Source: Massilia sp. ZL223
GTDB taxonomy: Bacteria; Pseudomonadota; Gammaproteobacteria; Burkholderiales; Burkholderiaceae_D
DNA: 64,000 nucleotides
Direction: 5' to 3'
Assembly: GCF_018119395.1 (NCBI RefSeq)
Contig: NZ_JAGPWD010000016.1
Location: 1-64,000, forward strand
Part shown: positions 50,268 to 59,167 of the stretch, piece by piece
Numbering within the stretch: the first letter of the stretch is position 1
How the letters are laid out: each line of letters opens with the position of its first letter
Position numbers and translations under genes: made by a program
Notes under the pieces: model-generated
Database searches by the model: none
The model's input: only the letters and a program-made list of their open reading frames with translations
Told to the model about the DNA's origin: nothing

Positions 50268-50988
50268 CGATGCACAAATCCTGATCGCGCGCCTGCTGAC
50301 GCACCAGACCCTGCGCCGCGACGACAAGATGGTCAAGCGCGCCCTGTCGGACGAGCAGTTCCGCATCGAGGTCGACAAGCGCCTGCTGGAATCGGGCCTG
50401 AAGCTGCTCGACAACGTCTACGCCGACCACGTGACCATCGCCCTGCACCGCAACGTGGAGCCGAAGATCTTCGGCGCCAAGGACATCTGGCAGAACAACA
50501 ACTTCGGCCTGACTCGCGACGGCGTGGCCCTGCTGGTCGTGCTGTGGGCGCAGATCATCCTCCCGAAGCGCGAGCGCCAGGAAACCCACACCACGGTGGA
50601 CGACGACCAGACCGACATGTTCGACAAGGAAGCGCCGATCCCGCGCGCCGAGGACACCTCGATCGGCATCTCCTACACCGCGCTGCTGTCGGACTTCGGC
50701 GACAAGCTGGGCAAGAAGACGCGCATGGACATGAACCTGGGCGTGCTGGCCAAGCTGGGCTTCATCGAGCGCCGCGGCGACGTGATCCTGGAAGGCCCGC
50801 TGCTGGACCTCCTGATGGACACCGACGTGCTCAAGGAGCGCATCATCAACGGCGCGCTGGCCGAGGTGTTCAAGCGCGCCCCGCTGGCCGCCGCCCCGCG
50901 CCGTGCGCCGGTCGACGCCGAAGCGGCCAACGATCCGGTCGTCGAGAACCCTCGGGCCGACGAAGCAGCAACCGATACCCCGAATTGA
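50260..50988 (+). CDS. Condensin-like KITE subunit, MksE/JetB-like
   Basis: A 242-residue protein. Its size, winged-helix look (QILIARLLTHQTLRRDDKMVKRAL, then LAKLGFIERRGDVILEGPLLDLL) and place between the kleisin-like and SMC genes fit the KITE subunit (MukE/MksE/JetB). An internal acidic loop (DDDQTDMFDKEAP) and a disordered C-terminal tail are seen. It overlaps the preceding gene by eight bases and ends nine bases before the SMC gene, so the three are made together. Confidence 0.72.
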   Translation: MNDDAQILIARLLTHQTLRRDDKMVKRALSDEQFRIEVDKRLLESGLKLLDNVYADHVTIALHRNVEPKIFGAKDIWQNNNFGLTRDGVALLVVLWAQIILPKRERQETHTTVDDDQTDMFDKEAPIPRAEDTSIGISYTALLSDFGDKLGKKTRMDMNLGVLAKLGFIERRGDVILEGPLLDLLMDTDVLKERIINGALAEVFKRAPLAAAPRRAPVDAEAANDPVVENPRADEAATDTPN

Positions 50989-50996
50989 GATAGCCG

Positions 50997-53819
50997 ATGT
51001 TCCACATTAAATCACTCGAACTGGTCCACTGGGATTACTGGCAGCGGATCAAGAACATCCCGCTGGACGCCAAGATCATCACCATCGCGGGCCAGAACGG
51101 CTCGGGCAAGACCACTTTGCTGGATGCGCTGCGCACCCTGTTCGGCCTGGACTGCTCGATGGGGCGCACCTACAAGCACTATGCGCGCCACTCGGGCCAG
51201 CAAAGCGCCTGGATCCGCGCCGTGGTCGACAACGCGCCGGTCGGCCGCCAGCTGTCGAACCGTCCGTTCCGCCATTCGGGCTTCTTCTCGGACGACGAGG
51301 TGACGCTGTTCTGCCAGGTGCAGAAGAACGGCGGCGACTGGAAGCGCCAGTACCTGATGCGCCCGGGTAACGTCGAGATCGAGGAAGTCACCGAAGCCAC
51401 CGACTGGCTCGGCGTGGAAAACTATCGCAAGCGCCTGGCATCGGCCGGCCTGTCGCCGGCCATGTCGAAAGTGCTGGCGCTGGAGCAGGGCGAGACCGAC
51501 AAGCTGTGCGAATACGCGCCGCGCCAGCTGCTGGACCTCGTGTTCCAGGTCTTCGGCGACAAGGAAGTGCTGGACGCCTACGACGAAGCCAAGCGCCACC
51601 AGCGCGACACCGAGACGGAACTGAAGCGCTTCGAGGCCGAGCTGGAAACCTCGCGCATCAACCTCGAGGGCCTGCGCCTGCGCGTCGCCAACTACCACCA
51701 GTGGGAAGACCTGCACAAGGAAAAGCGCGACCTGAAGGAAGAAGTGCTGCCTGCGCTGGAATACCACGAGGCGCGCGAGAAGGCCGCGAGCATGAGCCGC
51801 AACCTGCGCGAAGCGCGCAAGCCGCTCGTACAGGCCGACAGCATGCTGACCGAGAAGCGCAACCAGCTCGCGGCCCAGCAGCGCGCCCTGACCGAGGCCC
51901 AGAAGCTGGAAACCCAGCTGGAGCAGGAAGGCACGGAACTGGCGAGCCGCCTGAACCAGGTCAACGCCCGCCTCAAGCCGATGGAAAGCGTGCTGGAACA
52001 GCGCGACCGCCTGCAGAAGCTGGCGGCGGACGCCGGCGCCGACATCGCCGAAGTCGCCAAGCAGCTGGAAGAAAAGGAAGCGGAACTGGCGCGCCAGAAG
52101 GGTAAGCGCGACGCCATCTCGGCCAAGATCGCCGGCGAAATGGCGACCATCTCGGCCTTGCAGGGCAAGAGCGCCATGCCGGAGCCGGAAGCCCAGCGCC
52201 TGATGCGCCGCGCCCTGCGCGACGAAGGCATCGCCCACGCCATGCTGTCGGACATCGTCGAAGTGACCGATCCGAAGTGGCAGGGCGCCGTCGAGGGCGT
52301 GCTGGGCGGCTACGCCTCGGTGGTGCTGCTCGAGAAAGCCAAGGATGCCCCGGCGGCCTACCGCCTGGCGGAGAAGGAACGCTATCGCCACTTCATCGTG
52401 CCGGACTGCGTCGAAGCGCCGGTCGTGAAGGACGACAGCCTGCTGTCGGTGGTGAACTTCTCCAGCAAGGCGCCGGGCTGGCTGATCGACCAGCTGGCGC
52501 GCATCGAGCGCGTGGATTCGGTGGACGAGGGCTTCAAGACCCGCGCCGAGGAATGGATCACGCCGGACGCCTACCACCGCGAACGCCGCGGCGGCCGCTC
52601 GCTGTTCGTCGAGCCTTCGCGCTACCGTTTCGGCGCGGCGGGCAAGACCCAGCGCCTGGAAGCGATCCAGAAACTGCTGCCGAACCTGGAAGCGCAGGAA
52701 GACGCGCTGACCCTGGCCATCTCCAAGCTGGCCGCGGAAGTGGGTGGCCTGAAGGCGCGCCTGGCGGGCGTGGACGCGGCCAAGGAACTGACCGCGCGCC
52801 AGGCCGAGTTCGAGGAAGCCGCGCGCTCGGTGGCGCCGCTGTGCACCGAGCGCCTGGAAGTGGGCGCGCGCCTGGGCGAGCTGCAGACCCTGAGCAAGAA
52901 CGCGACGGTGGCGCGCACCCGCGCCGACACCGTGTGGCAGAACGCGCGCATGGCGCTGTCGGAAGCGGAAGCGGGCATGCGCCTGAACCACCGCCGCCAG
53001 CTGGAACAGCGCACCGAGCATGCCAAGGCGCTGCTGGACATGCGCCGCAGCTGGCGCCACGTGCCGGCCAACTGGAAGAACGCCAACTGGCGCGGCGACC
53101 TGGTGGCCAAGCACCAGAACGCGCACCAGGTCAACCTGCGCCTGCAGTCGCTGGAACACGCGCTGGCGCGCGACGACTGGGAACTCGATCCGACCGTGAT
53201 CGACCAGTACCAGCGCCTGAACGACCAGCTGCAGAACCGCCAGACCGAGACCGAGGAGCGCCGCTACCAGAACAACCGCGCGATCGAGGCCACGAGCAAT
53301 GCGCGCGGGGCCTACATCGAGCGCTTGCGCTACACGATCAAGACCTATACCAAGAACATCAAGGAACTGGGCGAACTGGCCGGCATCGACGTGCAGGCCG
53401 ACCCGGTGCGCCTGGAGAACGACGACGTCCAGCTGGCCCAGGCCGGCCTGCACGTGCGCTTCAAGTTCGACGGCAAGGACCAGATCGGCATGAACGACGG
53501 CGAGGCATCGGGCGGCCAGCAGGTGATGAAGTCGCTGGTGCTCCTGATTGGTTTGCTGAAGTCCGAGGAAGGCTCGGGCGGCTTCGTGTTCATCGACGAA
53601 CCGTTCGCGCACCTGGACATCCGCAACATCCAGCTGGTGGGCGAGTTCCTGAAGAATACCGATGCGCAGTACCTGATGACCACGCCGCTGACGCACAATA
53701 CGGACGTCTACGATCCTTCGGAGCTGACGCTCATTACGAGCAAGAAGAAGAAGGATGTGCAGTGGGCGCAGCCGATCTTCGTGCTGCAGCGGAGGAAAGA
53801 GGCGGCGAAGGCTGCCTGA
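50997..53819 (+). CDS. SMC-like ATPase, MksB/JetC-like
   Basis: A 940-residue SMC-type ATPase. Walker A GQNGSGKTT is at 32-40; the ABC signature EASGGQQ is at about 836-842 and Walker B FVFIDEPFAHLD at about 863-874. Between them are two coiled-coil arms (about 195-400 and 555-790) and a hinge-like domain in the middle (about 405-545). It is shorter than canonical SMC (about 1150-1200 residues) and near the size of MksB. It should bind DNA, form rings with the kleisin and KITE subunits and either organise chromosomes or act in plasmid defence. The fourth Wadjet gene (jetD nuclease) is not present. A strong terminator follows. Confidence 0.85.
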   Translation: MFHIKSLELVHWDYWQRIKNIPLDAKIITIAGQNGSGKTTLLDALRTLFGLDCSMGRTYKHYARHSGQQSAWIRAVVDNAPVGRQLSNRPFRHSGFFSDDEVTLFCQVQKNGGDWKRQYLMRPGNVEIEEVTEATDWLGVENYRKRLASAGLSPAMSKVLALEQGETDKLCEYAPRQLLDLVFQVFGDKEVLDAYDEAKRHQRDTETELKRFEAELETSRINLEGLRLRVANYHQWEDLHKEKRDLKEEVLPALEYHEAREKAASMSRNLREARKPLVQADSMLTEKRNQLAAQQRALTEAQKLETQLEQEGTELASRLNQVNARLKPMESVLEQRDRLQKLAADAGADIAEVAKQLEEKEAELARQKGKRDAISAKIAGEMATISALQGKSAMPEPEAQRLMRRALRDEGIAHAMLSDIVEVTDPKWQGAVEGVLGGYASVVLLEKAKDAPAAYRLAEKERYRHFIVPDCVEAPVVKDDSLLSVVNFSSKAPGWLIDQLARIERVDSVDEGFKTRAEEWITPDAYHRERRGGRSLFVEPSRYRFGAAGKTQRLEAIQKLLPNLEAQEDALTLAISKLAAEVGGLKARLAGVDAAKELTARQAEFEEAARSVAPLCTERLEVGARLGELQTLSKNATVARTRADTVWQNARMALSEAEAGMRLNHRRQLEQRTEHAKALLDMRRSWRHVPANWKNANWRGDLVAKHQNAHQVNLRLQSLEHALARDDWELDPTVIDQYQRLNDQLQNRQTETEERRYQNNRAIEATSNARGAYIERLRYTIKTYTKNIKELGELAGIDVQADPVRLENDDVQLAQAGLHVRFKFDGKDQIGMNDGEASGGQQVMKSLVLLIGLLKSEEGSGGFVFIDEPFAHLDIRNIQLVGEFLKNTDAQYLMTTPLTHNTDVYDPSELTLITSKKKKDVQWAQPIFVLQRRKEAAKAA

Positions 53820-53824
53820 ATGAG

Positions 53825-53853
53825 AAGGGACCCGTGAGGGTCCCTTTTTTTTT
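53825..53853 (+). terminator. Rho-independent terminator of the SMC operon
   Basis: GGGACCC and GGGTCCC form a perfect stem over GTGA, extended by two A-T pairs and followed by a run of nine T. Confidence 0.95.
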
Positions 53854-53871
53854 ATGCGTGGTGTGCTGAGG

Positions 53872-53903
53872 AACTTGGGTCCCCGCCAAGGGGGCCCAAG
53901 TTT
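53872..53903 (+). repeat. Degenerate REP remnant, family A
   Basis: AACTTGGG and CCCAAGTT at the two ends match the outer parts of family-A units in opposite orientation, but the cores are lost. It looks like a REP pair collapsed by deletion. Confidence 0.55.
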
Positions 53904-53920
53904 GCAAGAGCGGTGTTAAC

Positions 53921-54439
53921 TCACACCATATCGATCTCTTTACGCATCCTGCGCCGCCAGCGCAGCAATCCCGCCGAATAGCACCCGAAATACCCCGCCG
54001 TCAGCCCCACGCACAGCATGGTCAGCGGCGAATCCGTCAGCCTCTCCGGCGTCACGCCCTTGCCCTGGTTCGAATAGATCTCGACACCAATATAGAGAAT
54101 CCGCGCCACGAAGATCATGGCCATCACGATCCCCAGCCGCGCATTCGGCGTGAAGTAATACCCCTGCGGCGTATCCTCGAAGCGCGACAGCTTCAGCCCC
54201 CACACGCCATACCCGATCCCGCCCGCAGCCCCTACCAGCAGCGCCGCCAGGTTGTAGGGGTTGTCCAGCAGCTGGGCCGCCGGCACCAGGATCATCGCCC
54301 CGAACACCAGGATGCCGGTGTAATGGCGCGACACGATCGAGCGCTGGCGCGCCATGCGGTCCTTGATGCGGCGGTAGATGCGCCAGACGAGCAGGGGCGT
54401 CAGGACGAGCAGGGCCAGGGTGGTGATCGTGAGTTCCAT
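53921..54439 (-). CDS. DUF1453/CcdC-like membrane protein
   Basis: A 172-residue inner-membrane protein with four to five predicted transmembrane helices (about 3-20, 43-60, 65-82, 103-120, 138-155). It resembles the CcdC/DUF1453 family. Function is unknown. It is convergent with the SMC operon and has no obvious ribosome binding site before the ATG. No operon partner on the same strand is close by. Confidence 0.65.
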   Translation of the reverse strand: MELTITTLALLVLTPLLVWRIYRRIKDRMARQRSIVSRHYTGILVFGAMILVPAAQLLDNPYNLAALLVGAAGGIGYGVWGLKLSRFEDTPQGYYFTPNARLGIVMAMIFVARILYIGVEIYSNQGKGVTPERLTDSPLTMLCVGLTAGYFGCYSAGLLRWRRRMRKEIDMV

Positions 54440-54551
54440 GGTGCTTCAGAAGAGGTACGTTGATGAGGAATCCGGCATTGTAAGGCAAGCGCCGGGCCGG
54501 GGCCCATCATGGTAAGGTGATCTTCCCGCTAGATTCGAGGAGATCCCGGCC

Positions 54552-54719
54552 ATGTACACAGTTGTTCCCGTGCAAGCCCACCGCGCACCCGACCCGGTGC
54601 CGATCGAAGAACCGGCGCCCGAACCCTTCGACGCGCCGCATCCGCACCACCAGCCCGGCCACCATACCCCGCAAAACGAAGAGCCGATACCCGATCACAA
54701 ACCAAGCATCCTGCATTAG
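54552..54719 (+). CDS. Small Pro/His-rich protein, 55 residues
   Basis: A short reading frame with a good ribosome binding site (GAGGAG, nine bases before the ATG). The product is rich in Pro, His and Glu (e.g. VPIEEPAPEPFDAPHPHHQPGHH), so it could bind metal or be disordered. There is no signal peptide. No family is recognised. It overlaps the tamB stop codon tail to tail by four bases. It lies in otherwise unexplained space between two minus-strand genes; composition alone does not prove it is translated. Confidence 0.45.
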   Translation: MYTVVPVQAHRAPDPVPIEEPAPEPFDAPHPHHQPGHHTPQNEEPIPDHKPSILH

Positions 54720-57700
54720 TCAAAGGCCCAGGAATACAGGATGTCCAGGGCGGTATTGGTGCCGGTCTGGAACTGCAGGGTAATGCGCGGATTGAGCTTG
54801 TAGCGCAGGCGCACCAGGCTCGTGGCCGTGGTCGCGCCCTGCTCGAAGCTCAGGTAGGCGCGCGAGGAAATGCGTTTGCCCACCGTCACCACCGTTCCTT
54901 CCAGGCCATTCGCTTGGCCATTGGCCTGCTTCAGGCCCAGCTCGTCCACGTTGAGCGAATTCTTCAGCTTCGAGGTAATCCCGCCGCTGCCGCCCTTGCC
55001 GCCGAGCAGGGCGCCGGCCGCGGCGGCCAGCACGTCCTTCTCGTTGCCGCTGGTGCCTTCCATGCCGTGGCCCAGCACCAGCCAGGACAGCTTTTCGCTG
55101 TCCGGCACGTTCGGCGTCGACACCAGCCGCGCCTGCGGCGCCTGGGCGGTGCCGCGCACCTGCACGCCGGCTTCCACATTGGTCTCGGACAGCTGCTCGC
55201 CCTCGGGGCGCTTGCGCACCGCCAGGATGTCGAGCGCCGGGTTGTCGTAGGCGCCGCTGAAGGTGATCACGGCGCGCTCGATCGCCAGGCGCTGGCCGTA
55301 GGCGGCATAGGTGCCGTCCACGGCGCGGATGGTGCCGTTCACGCGAGGCGGGCGCGCGCCGGTCTTGCGCACCCGCGCATTGCCGGCGAGGGTGGCGTCG
55401 ATGCCCATGCCGCGCAGGCGGAACTCGTCGCCCAGGTCGACCCGCAGGTCGACCGCGAGCGGCATCTCCTTTTCTTCGTTGGACGGCACGATCCTGGTGC
55501 CGCGGCCCAGCACGATCACGTCGTCGGACATGGTCGGGCGGCCTTGCGGCGCCAGTTCGATCAGGGCGCGGTCGGCCTTGAAGCGTCCTTCGAGTTCGAA
55601 GCGGCTGGCGTCGCGCACCAGCGAGGCCTGGCCGCTCACCACCACCGTACGGTCGGGGCGCGACAGGGCTTCCAGCTTGTCCGCCGTCAGGCGCAGGTCG
55701 GCGGCCGCCAGGCCGCTCGAGAAGCGCAGGAAGCCTTCGGCCGAGGCACTGCCTTGGCGGCCCTGGAAGGCCAGGCGCTGCAGCTCCAGGCGGTCGCCCG
55801 CGAGCTGGGCGCGCAGCTGGCCGTTCTGCAGGCGTACGCCTTGCTCGGCCCAGCGCACCGCCAGGTTGTCGCCGCTGACATTGCCGTTCAGGCTGGGCGT
55901 GCCGATGGTGCCGCCGCCCGTCAGGGCCAGGCGCAGCGCGCCGTCCAGTTCCAGTCCCGGCTGCCCCGCCAGCGGCGCCAGCCAGGCGATCGAGGCCATG
56001 TCGGCATTGGCCGACATGCGCAGCGGGCTGTCGCGGTCCAGGCGGCCGCGCAGCAGCTGCGCGTTGGCTTCGACATTGGCCTTGCCGGTGCGGGCGCCAT
56101 CCAGGTCGAGACGCACGCGCAGCTTGCTGCCGACCACGTTGGCGCTGGCCTCGAACTGGCGCAGGCCGAGCGGTACCGGCGTGTCGCCACCCACGATGGC
56201 GTCGCCGCGTTCGCGGAACACGCGCACATTGCCGTTCAGCGCGGGCGCGCCGCCGGCCACGGCCGGAGCGCGCAGGTCGAGCGCCCATTGGGCGCCCAGG
56301 GTCAGGTCGCCGCGTGCGTTCTCGCGCAGCGCCGGCGAGAACTGGGCCAGCCAGGTGAGCGGCACGTTGTCGGCGTGGCCGCGGCTGGTCCAGCGCGGGC
56401 CGTTCTTGGTAAGAAGGTCGACCGTGACGCTGCCGGATGGCAGCTTGATCACGGCGCCATTGAAGGCGATGCGTTCCGGCTTGGCCAGGCCCATGATGCC
56501 GGAGCCGGGCGCGCCGCCGATGCGCAGGGGCACCGGCGCAGTCAGGTTCATGGCGTAGCGGCCGCGGTTCTGCAGGGCCGCCAGGGTGCCGTTCCAGGTG
56601 TCGCCGGCCAGGGCGCCGCGCACCTCGGTGTTGGCGTCGAAGGTTTCGCCGCGCGCCGCCAGGCGAACGGTATGGGCGCCACGCGTGCCTTCGGATTGCA
56701 GGCTCAATGCCGCGACGCGGGTTTCACCGCTCGCATAGTCCAGGACTTGCACGTCGGTGACGAAAGGATCGCGTGCGCCGCGGCCCGAACCCAGGTTGGC
56801 GCTGGCGCGCAGCGAGCGCACCGTGTGCTTGCCGAGCAGCTTGAGGTTCTCGCCGTTCAGGCTGGCGTTCAGCGAAGGCGTCTCCATGGTGCCGGAGACC
56901 GTGCCCGCGCCGCGCAGCGCGCCGCCGTAGTCGGGGCCGAGGGCGGCCAGCTGGGGCGCGTCGACACGCCAGTCGAGGCGGTCGCTCCCTGCGCCGAAGC
57001 TGCCCTTCGCCGCCACGATATTAGGACCGACATGCAGCTCGACGTCGGCGTTCGATACGTGGCGCCGGTCGGCGGCCAGCTTCGCATGGCCCCAGAAGGG
57101 CGACTTGGCCAGGGTCGAGTCCTGCACGCGCAGGTCGAGCGCGCCGCGCCAGTCCTTGCCGGCGCGGCCGCTGGCGTCGAATACGGCGTTGATGTCGCCC
57201 GCCAGCGGCGAGCCGAAGGCGGCCGGGTTGAAGCGCTGGGCCGTGCCGCTGGCCTTGACTTCGACCGCCTTGGCGCCTTCCGGCCCGGCCAGCCAGGCCT
57301 CGCCGGTGGCGCGCAGGCTGCCCGCATTGTTCTGGCGCTGCTTCGCCACCCAGCCCAGGCCCTGGGCATTCACTTCGAAAGTGGTACGCGGCGCCGCCAT
57401 GGTGCCGGTGGCGACGCCGCTGGCCGTCACCGCGCCATACAGGTCGCTGCGCACGGCGGCCAGTTCGCGGCCGTCGACGCGCCATTGCAGGCGGTCGCCC
57501 TTGCCGCCGAAGGCGCCGTTCAGGGCGACCGTGTTCCGGCCCAGGGCCAGGTCGGCGTCGATGCCGCTGATGCGTTTGGCGTCCGCGTGCAGCTTGCCGC
57601 TGCCGGCGAGCGGCTGGCCGAACAGGCGGCTGCGGCGCACGGCGAAGTCGGCGTCCACGCGCCAGGCGGGCGCCAGGGCGCCGGCCGCGTTGACGCTGGC

Positions 57701-59167
57701 GTTGATGTCCGCTTCCGGATAGTCGCCCAGCGCGGACGGATCGAAGCGGCTGGCGTTCAGCACGCCCTTGAAAGCCTTGTTGCCGGTCAGGTCCAGGTTG
57801 CCGCTGGCATCGATGCTGCCGGCGCCGGCCGCCAGGCGCGCCTCGCGCAGGGTCAGCACATTGTTCTCCAGGGTCGCCAGGGCCGCCAGGCGCATGCCCT
57901 TGTCGGCCAGGTTGGCTTGCAGGGTCTGGCGCGTCGCCTCGTTGGTCACCTGGATGCCGCCGCGGATCGCGGTCGGCTTCATGCTGCCGTGGATGCCCTT
58001 CAGGTCGAAGCGGTCGGTATGCAGGGTGAAGCGGGCCGTGCCCAGGCCTTTCTCGTCCTTCCCGCGCTGCACGCCGCCCACGCCGGTGAAGCGGCCGGCG
58101 GCGCCGAAGTCCATCAGCACGTCGGATACTTGCAGCGCATCCAGGCTGCCGCCCAGCTGCCCGCGCATGGCGCGCAGCGGCAGGCGTTGCTGGTCGATGG
58201 TGCCGGCCGGGCCGTCATTGGTGAGATTCACGCTGCCGCCGATTGTATATTGTCCATTGCGCTTGTCGTCCAGCCGGCCATTGACGGCCAGGGTCAGGTC
58301 GGCGGTCGGCAGGGCCGGGTTGAAGAAACCCGGATCGATGTTGCGGGCGTTGATGCGCACGGCGCGCAAGGGGATGGGTGCGAAGGGCGAAAGCTCCAGG
58401 CGGCCGTCGCCGACGGCGCGCCCGGCCTGGCCGCTGGCGTCCACCAGCGTCGTATTCAGGTCGCCGCCGACCTTCAGCTTGAGCTGGGCGGCGCGCGCCC
58501 CCGCTTGCGCTTCCGACTGCGTCAGGCTGGCGGCGCCATCGAGCTTGAACGGACGCTGCGAGCCGATGCTGGCATTGGCCGCCACCAGGCCCCAGGGCGT
58601 GGAAGCGCTGGCGTCGCGCAGCACCCAGCTCTGCTTGTCGCCCTTGAGCTTGAGGCGGATGTTGTCGATGCGGGTCTCGGCGCCCTGGTTCACGAAGGTC
58701 GCCTGGGCCAGGCGCGCGTCGTTGACGGCGATCGGGAAGGGCGGGGCGAGCGAAGCCGGCATCGTCGTGGGCTCGTCGCTTTCCTTCAAGGTCTCCATGC
58801 GCAGGCTGGCGGCGTGCAGGCTGTCGACCAGCACGCCGCTGGAGACGATCTGGCGCGGCGACCATTGCAGGTCGATCTTGTTGGCGATTACCAGCTGCTC
58901 GTCGGTGCGCCACACCATGCGCTCGATGTGCATGGCGCCGTACAGCGAGCCGGACACGCCGCTCAGGGTCAGCTTGCCGCCGCTGGCCTTGGCCACGCGC
59001 TGGGCGATCATCTGCAGGGTGGTCTCGCGTCCGAGATACCACAGCGTGCCGCCGACCAGCACGCCGGTGACGGCGACGCCGATCGCCACGCGGCGCGGCC
59101 ACTTGCGCTTGCGCGGCGCGGGAGCATGCGCCTGGGCCTGGTCAGGAGGAGTGTCCTTGGTATCCAT
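54716..59167 (-). CDS. tamB: Translocation and assembly module subunit TamB
   Basis: A 1483-residue inner-membrane protein. One transmembrane helix near the N-terminus (VAIGVAVTGVLVGGTLWYL) anchors it; the long periplasmic part is a repetitive beta-strand groove of AsmA/TamB type, ending in the conserved TamB C-terminal domain (DUF490; e.g. VRLRYKLNPRITLQFQTGTNTAL). TamB works with outer-membrane TamA in envelope assembly and probably moves phospholipid across the periplasm. Its start overlaps the tamA stop by one base. Length is near that of other TamB proteins. Confidence 0.95.
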   Translation of the reverse strand: MDTKDTPPDQAQAHAPAPRKRKWPRRVAIGVAVTGVLVGGTLWYLGRETTLQMIAQRVAKASGGKLTLSGVSGSLYGAMHIERMVWRTDEQLVIANKIDLQWSPRQIVSSGVLVDSLHAASLRMETLKESDEPTTMPASLAPPFPIAVNDARLAQATFVNQGAETRIDNIRLKLKGDKQSWVLRDASASTPWGLVAANASIGSQRPFKLDGAASLTQSEAQAGARAAQLKLKVGGDLNTTLVDASGQAGRAVGDGRLELSPFAPIPLRAVRINARNIDPGFFNPALPTADLTLAVNGRLDDKRNGQYTIGGSVNLTNDGPAGTIDQQRLPLRAMRGQLGGSLDALQVSDVLMDFGAAGRFTGVGGVQRGKDEKGLGTARFTLHTDRFDLKGIHGSMKPTAIRGGIQVTNEATRQTLQANLADKGMRLAALATLENNVLTLREARLAAGAGSIDASGNLDLTGNKAFKGVLNASRFDPSALGDYPEADINASVNAAGALAPAWRVDADFAVRRSRLFGQPLAGSGKLHADAKRISGIDADLALGRNTVALNGAFGGKGDRLQWRVDGRELAAVRSDLYGAVTASGVATGTMAAPRTTFEVNAQGLGWVAKQRQNNAGSLRATGEAWLAGPEGAKAVEVKASGTAQRFNPAAFGSPLAGDINAVFDASGRAGKDWRGALDLRVQDSTLAKSPFWGHAKLAADRRHVSNADVELHVGPNIVAAKGSFGAGSDRLDWRVDAPQLAALGPDYGGALRGAGTVSGTMETPSLNASLNGENLKLLGKHTVRSLRASANLGSGRGARDPFVTDVQVLDYASGETRVAALSLQSEGTRGAHTVRLAARGETFDANTEVRGALAGDTWNGTLAALQNRGRYAMNLTAPVPLRIGGAPGSGIMGLAKPERIAFNGAVIKLPSGSVTVDLLTKNGPRWTSRGHADNVPLTWLAQFSPALRENARGDLTLGAQWALDLRAPAVAGGAPALNGNVRVFRERGDAIVGGDTPVPLGLRQFEASANVVGSKLRVRLDLDGARTGKANVEANAQLLRGRLDRDSPLRMSANADMASIAWLAPLAGQPGLELDGALRLALTGGGTIGTPSLNGNVSGDNLAVRWAEQGVRLQNGQLRAQLAGDRLELQRLAFQGRQGSASAEGFLRFSSGLAAADLRLTADKLEALSRPDRTVVVSGQASLVRDASRFELEGRFKADRALIELAPQGRPTMSDDVIVLGRGTRIVPSNEEKEMPLAVDLRVDLGDEFRLRGMGIDATLAGNARVRKTGARPPRVNGTIRAVDGTYAAYGQRLAIERAVITFSGAYDNPALDILAVRKRPEGEQLSETNVEAGVQVRGTAQAPQARLVSTPNVPDSEKLSWLVLGHGMEGTSGNEKDVLAAAAGALLGGKGGSGGITSKLKNSLNVDELGLKQANGQANGLEGTVVTVGKRISSRAYLSFEQGATTATSLVRLRYKLNPRITLQFQTGTNTALDILYSWAFD

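Noticed and set aside
48894..54439. Complete Wadjet (JetABCD) defence system
   Set aside because: Only three genes are present; no TOPRIM/JetD-like gene follows, and a strong terminator closes the operon.
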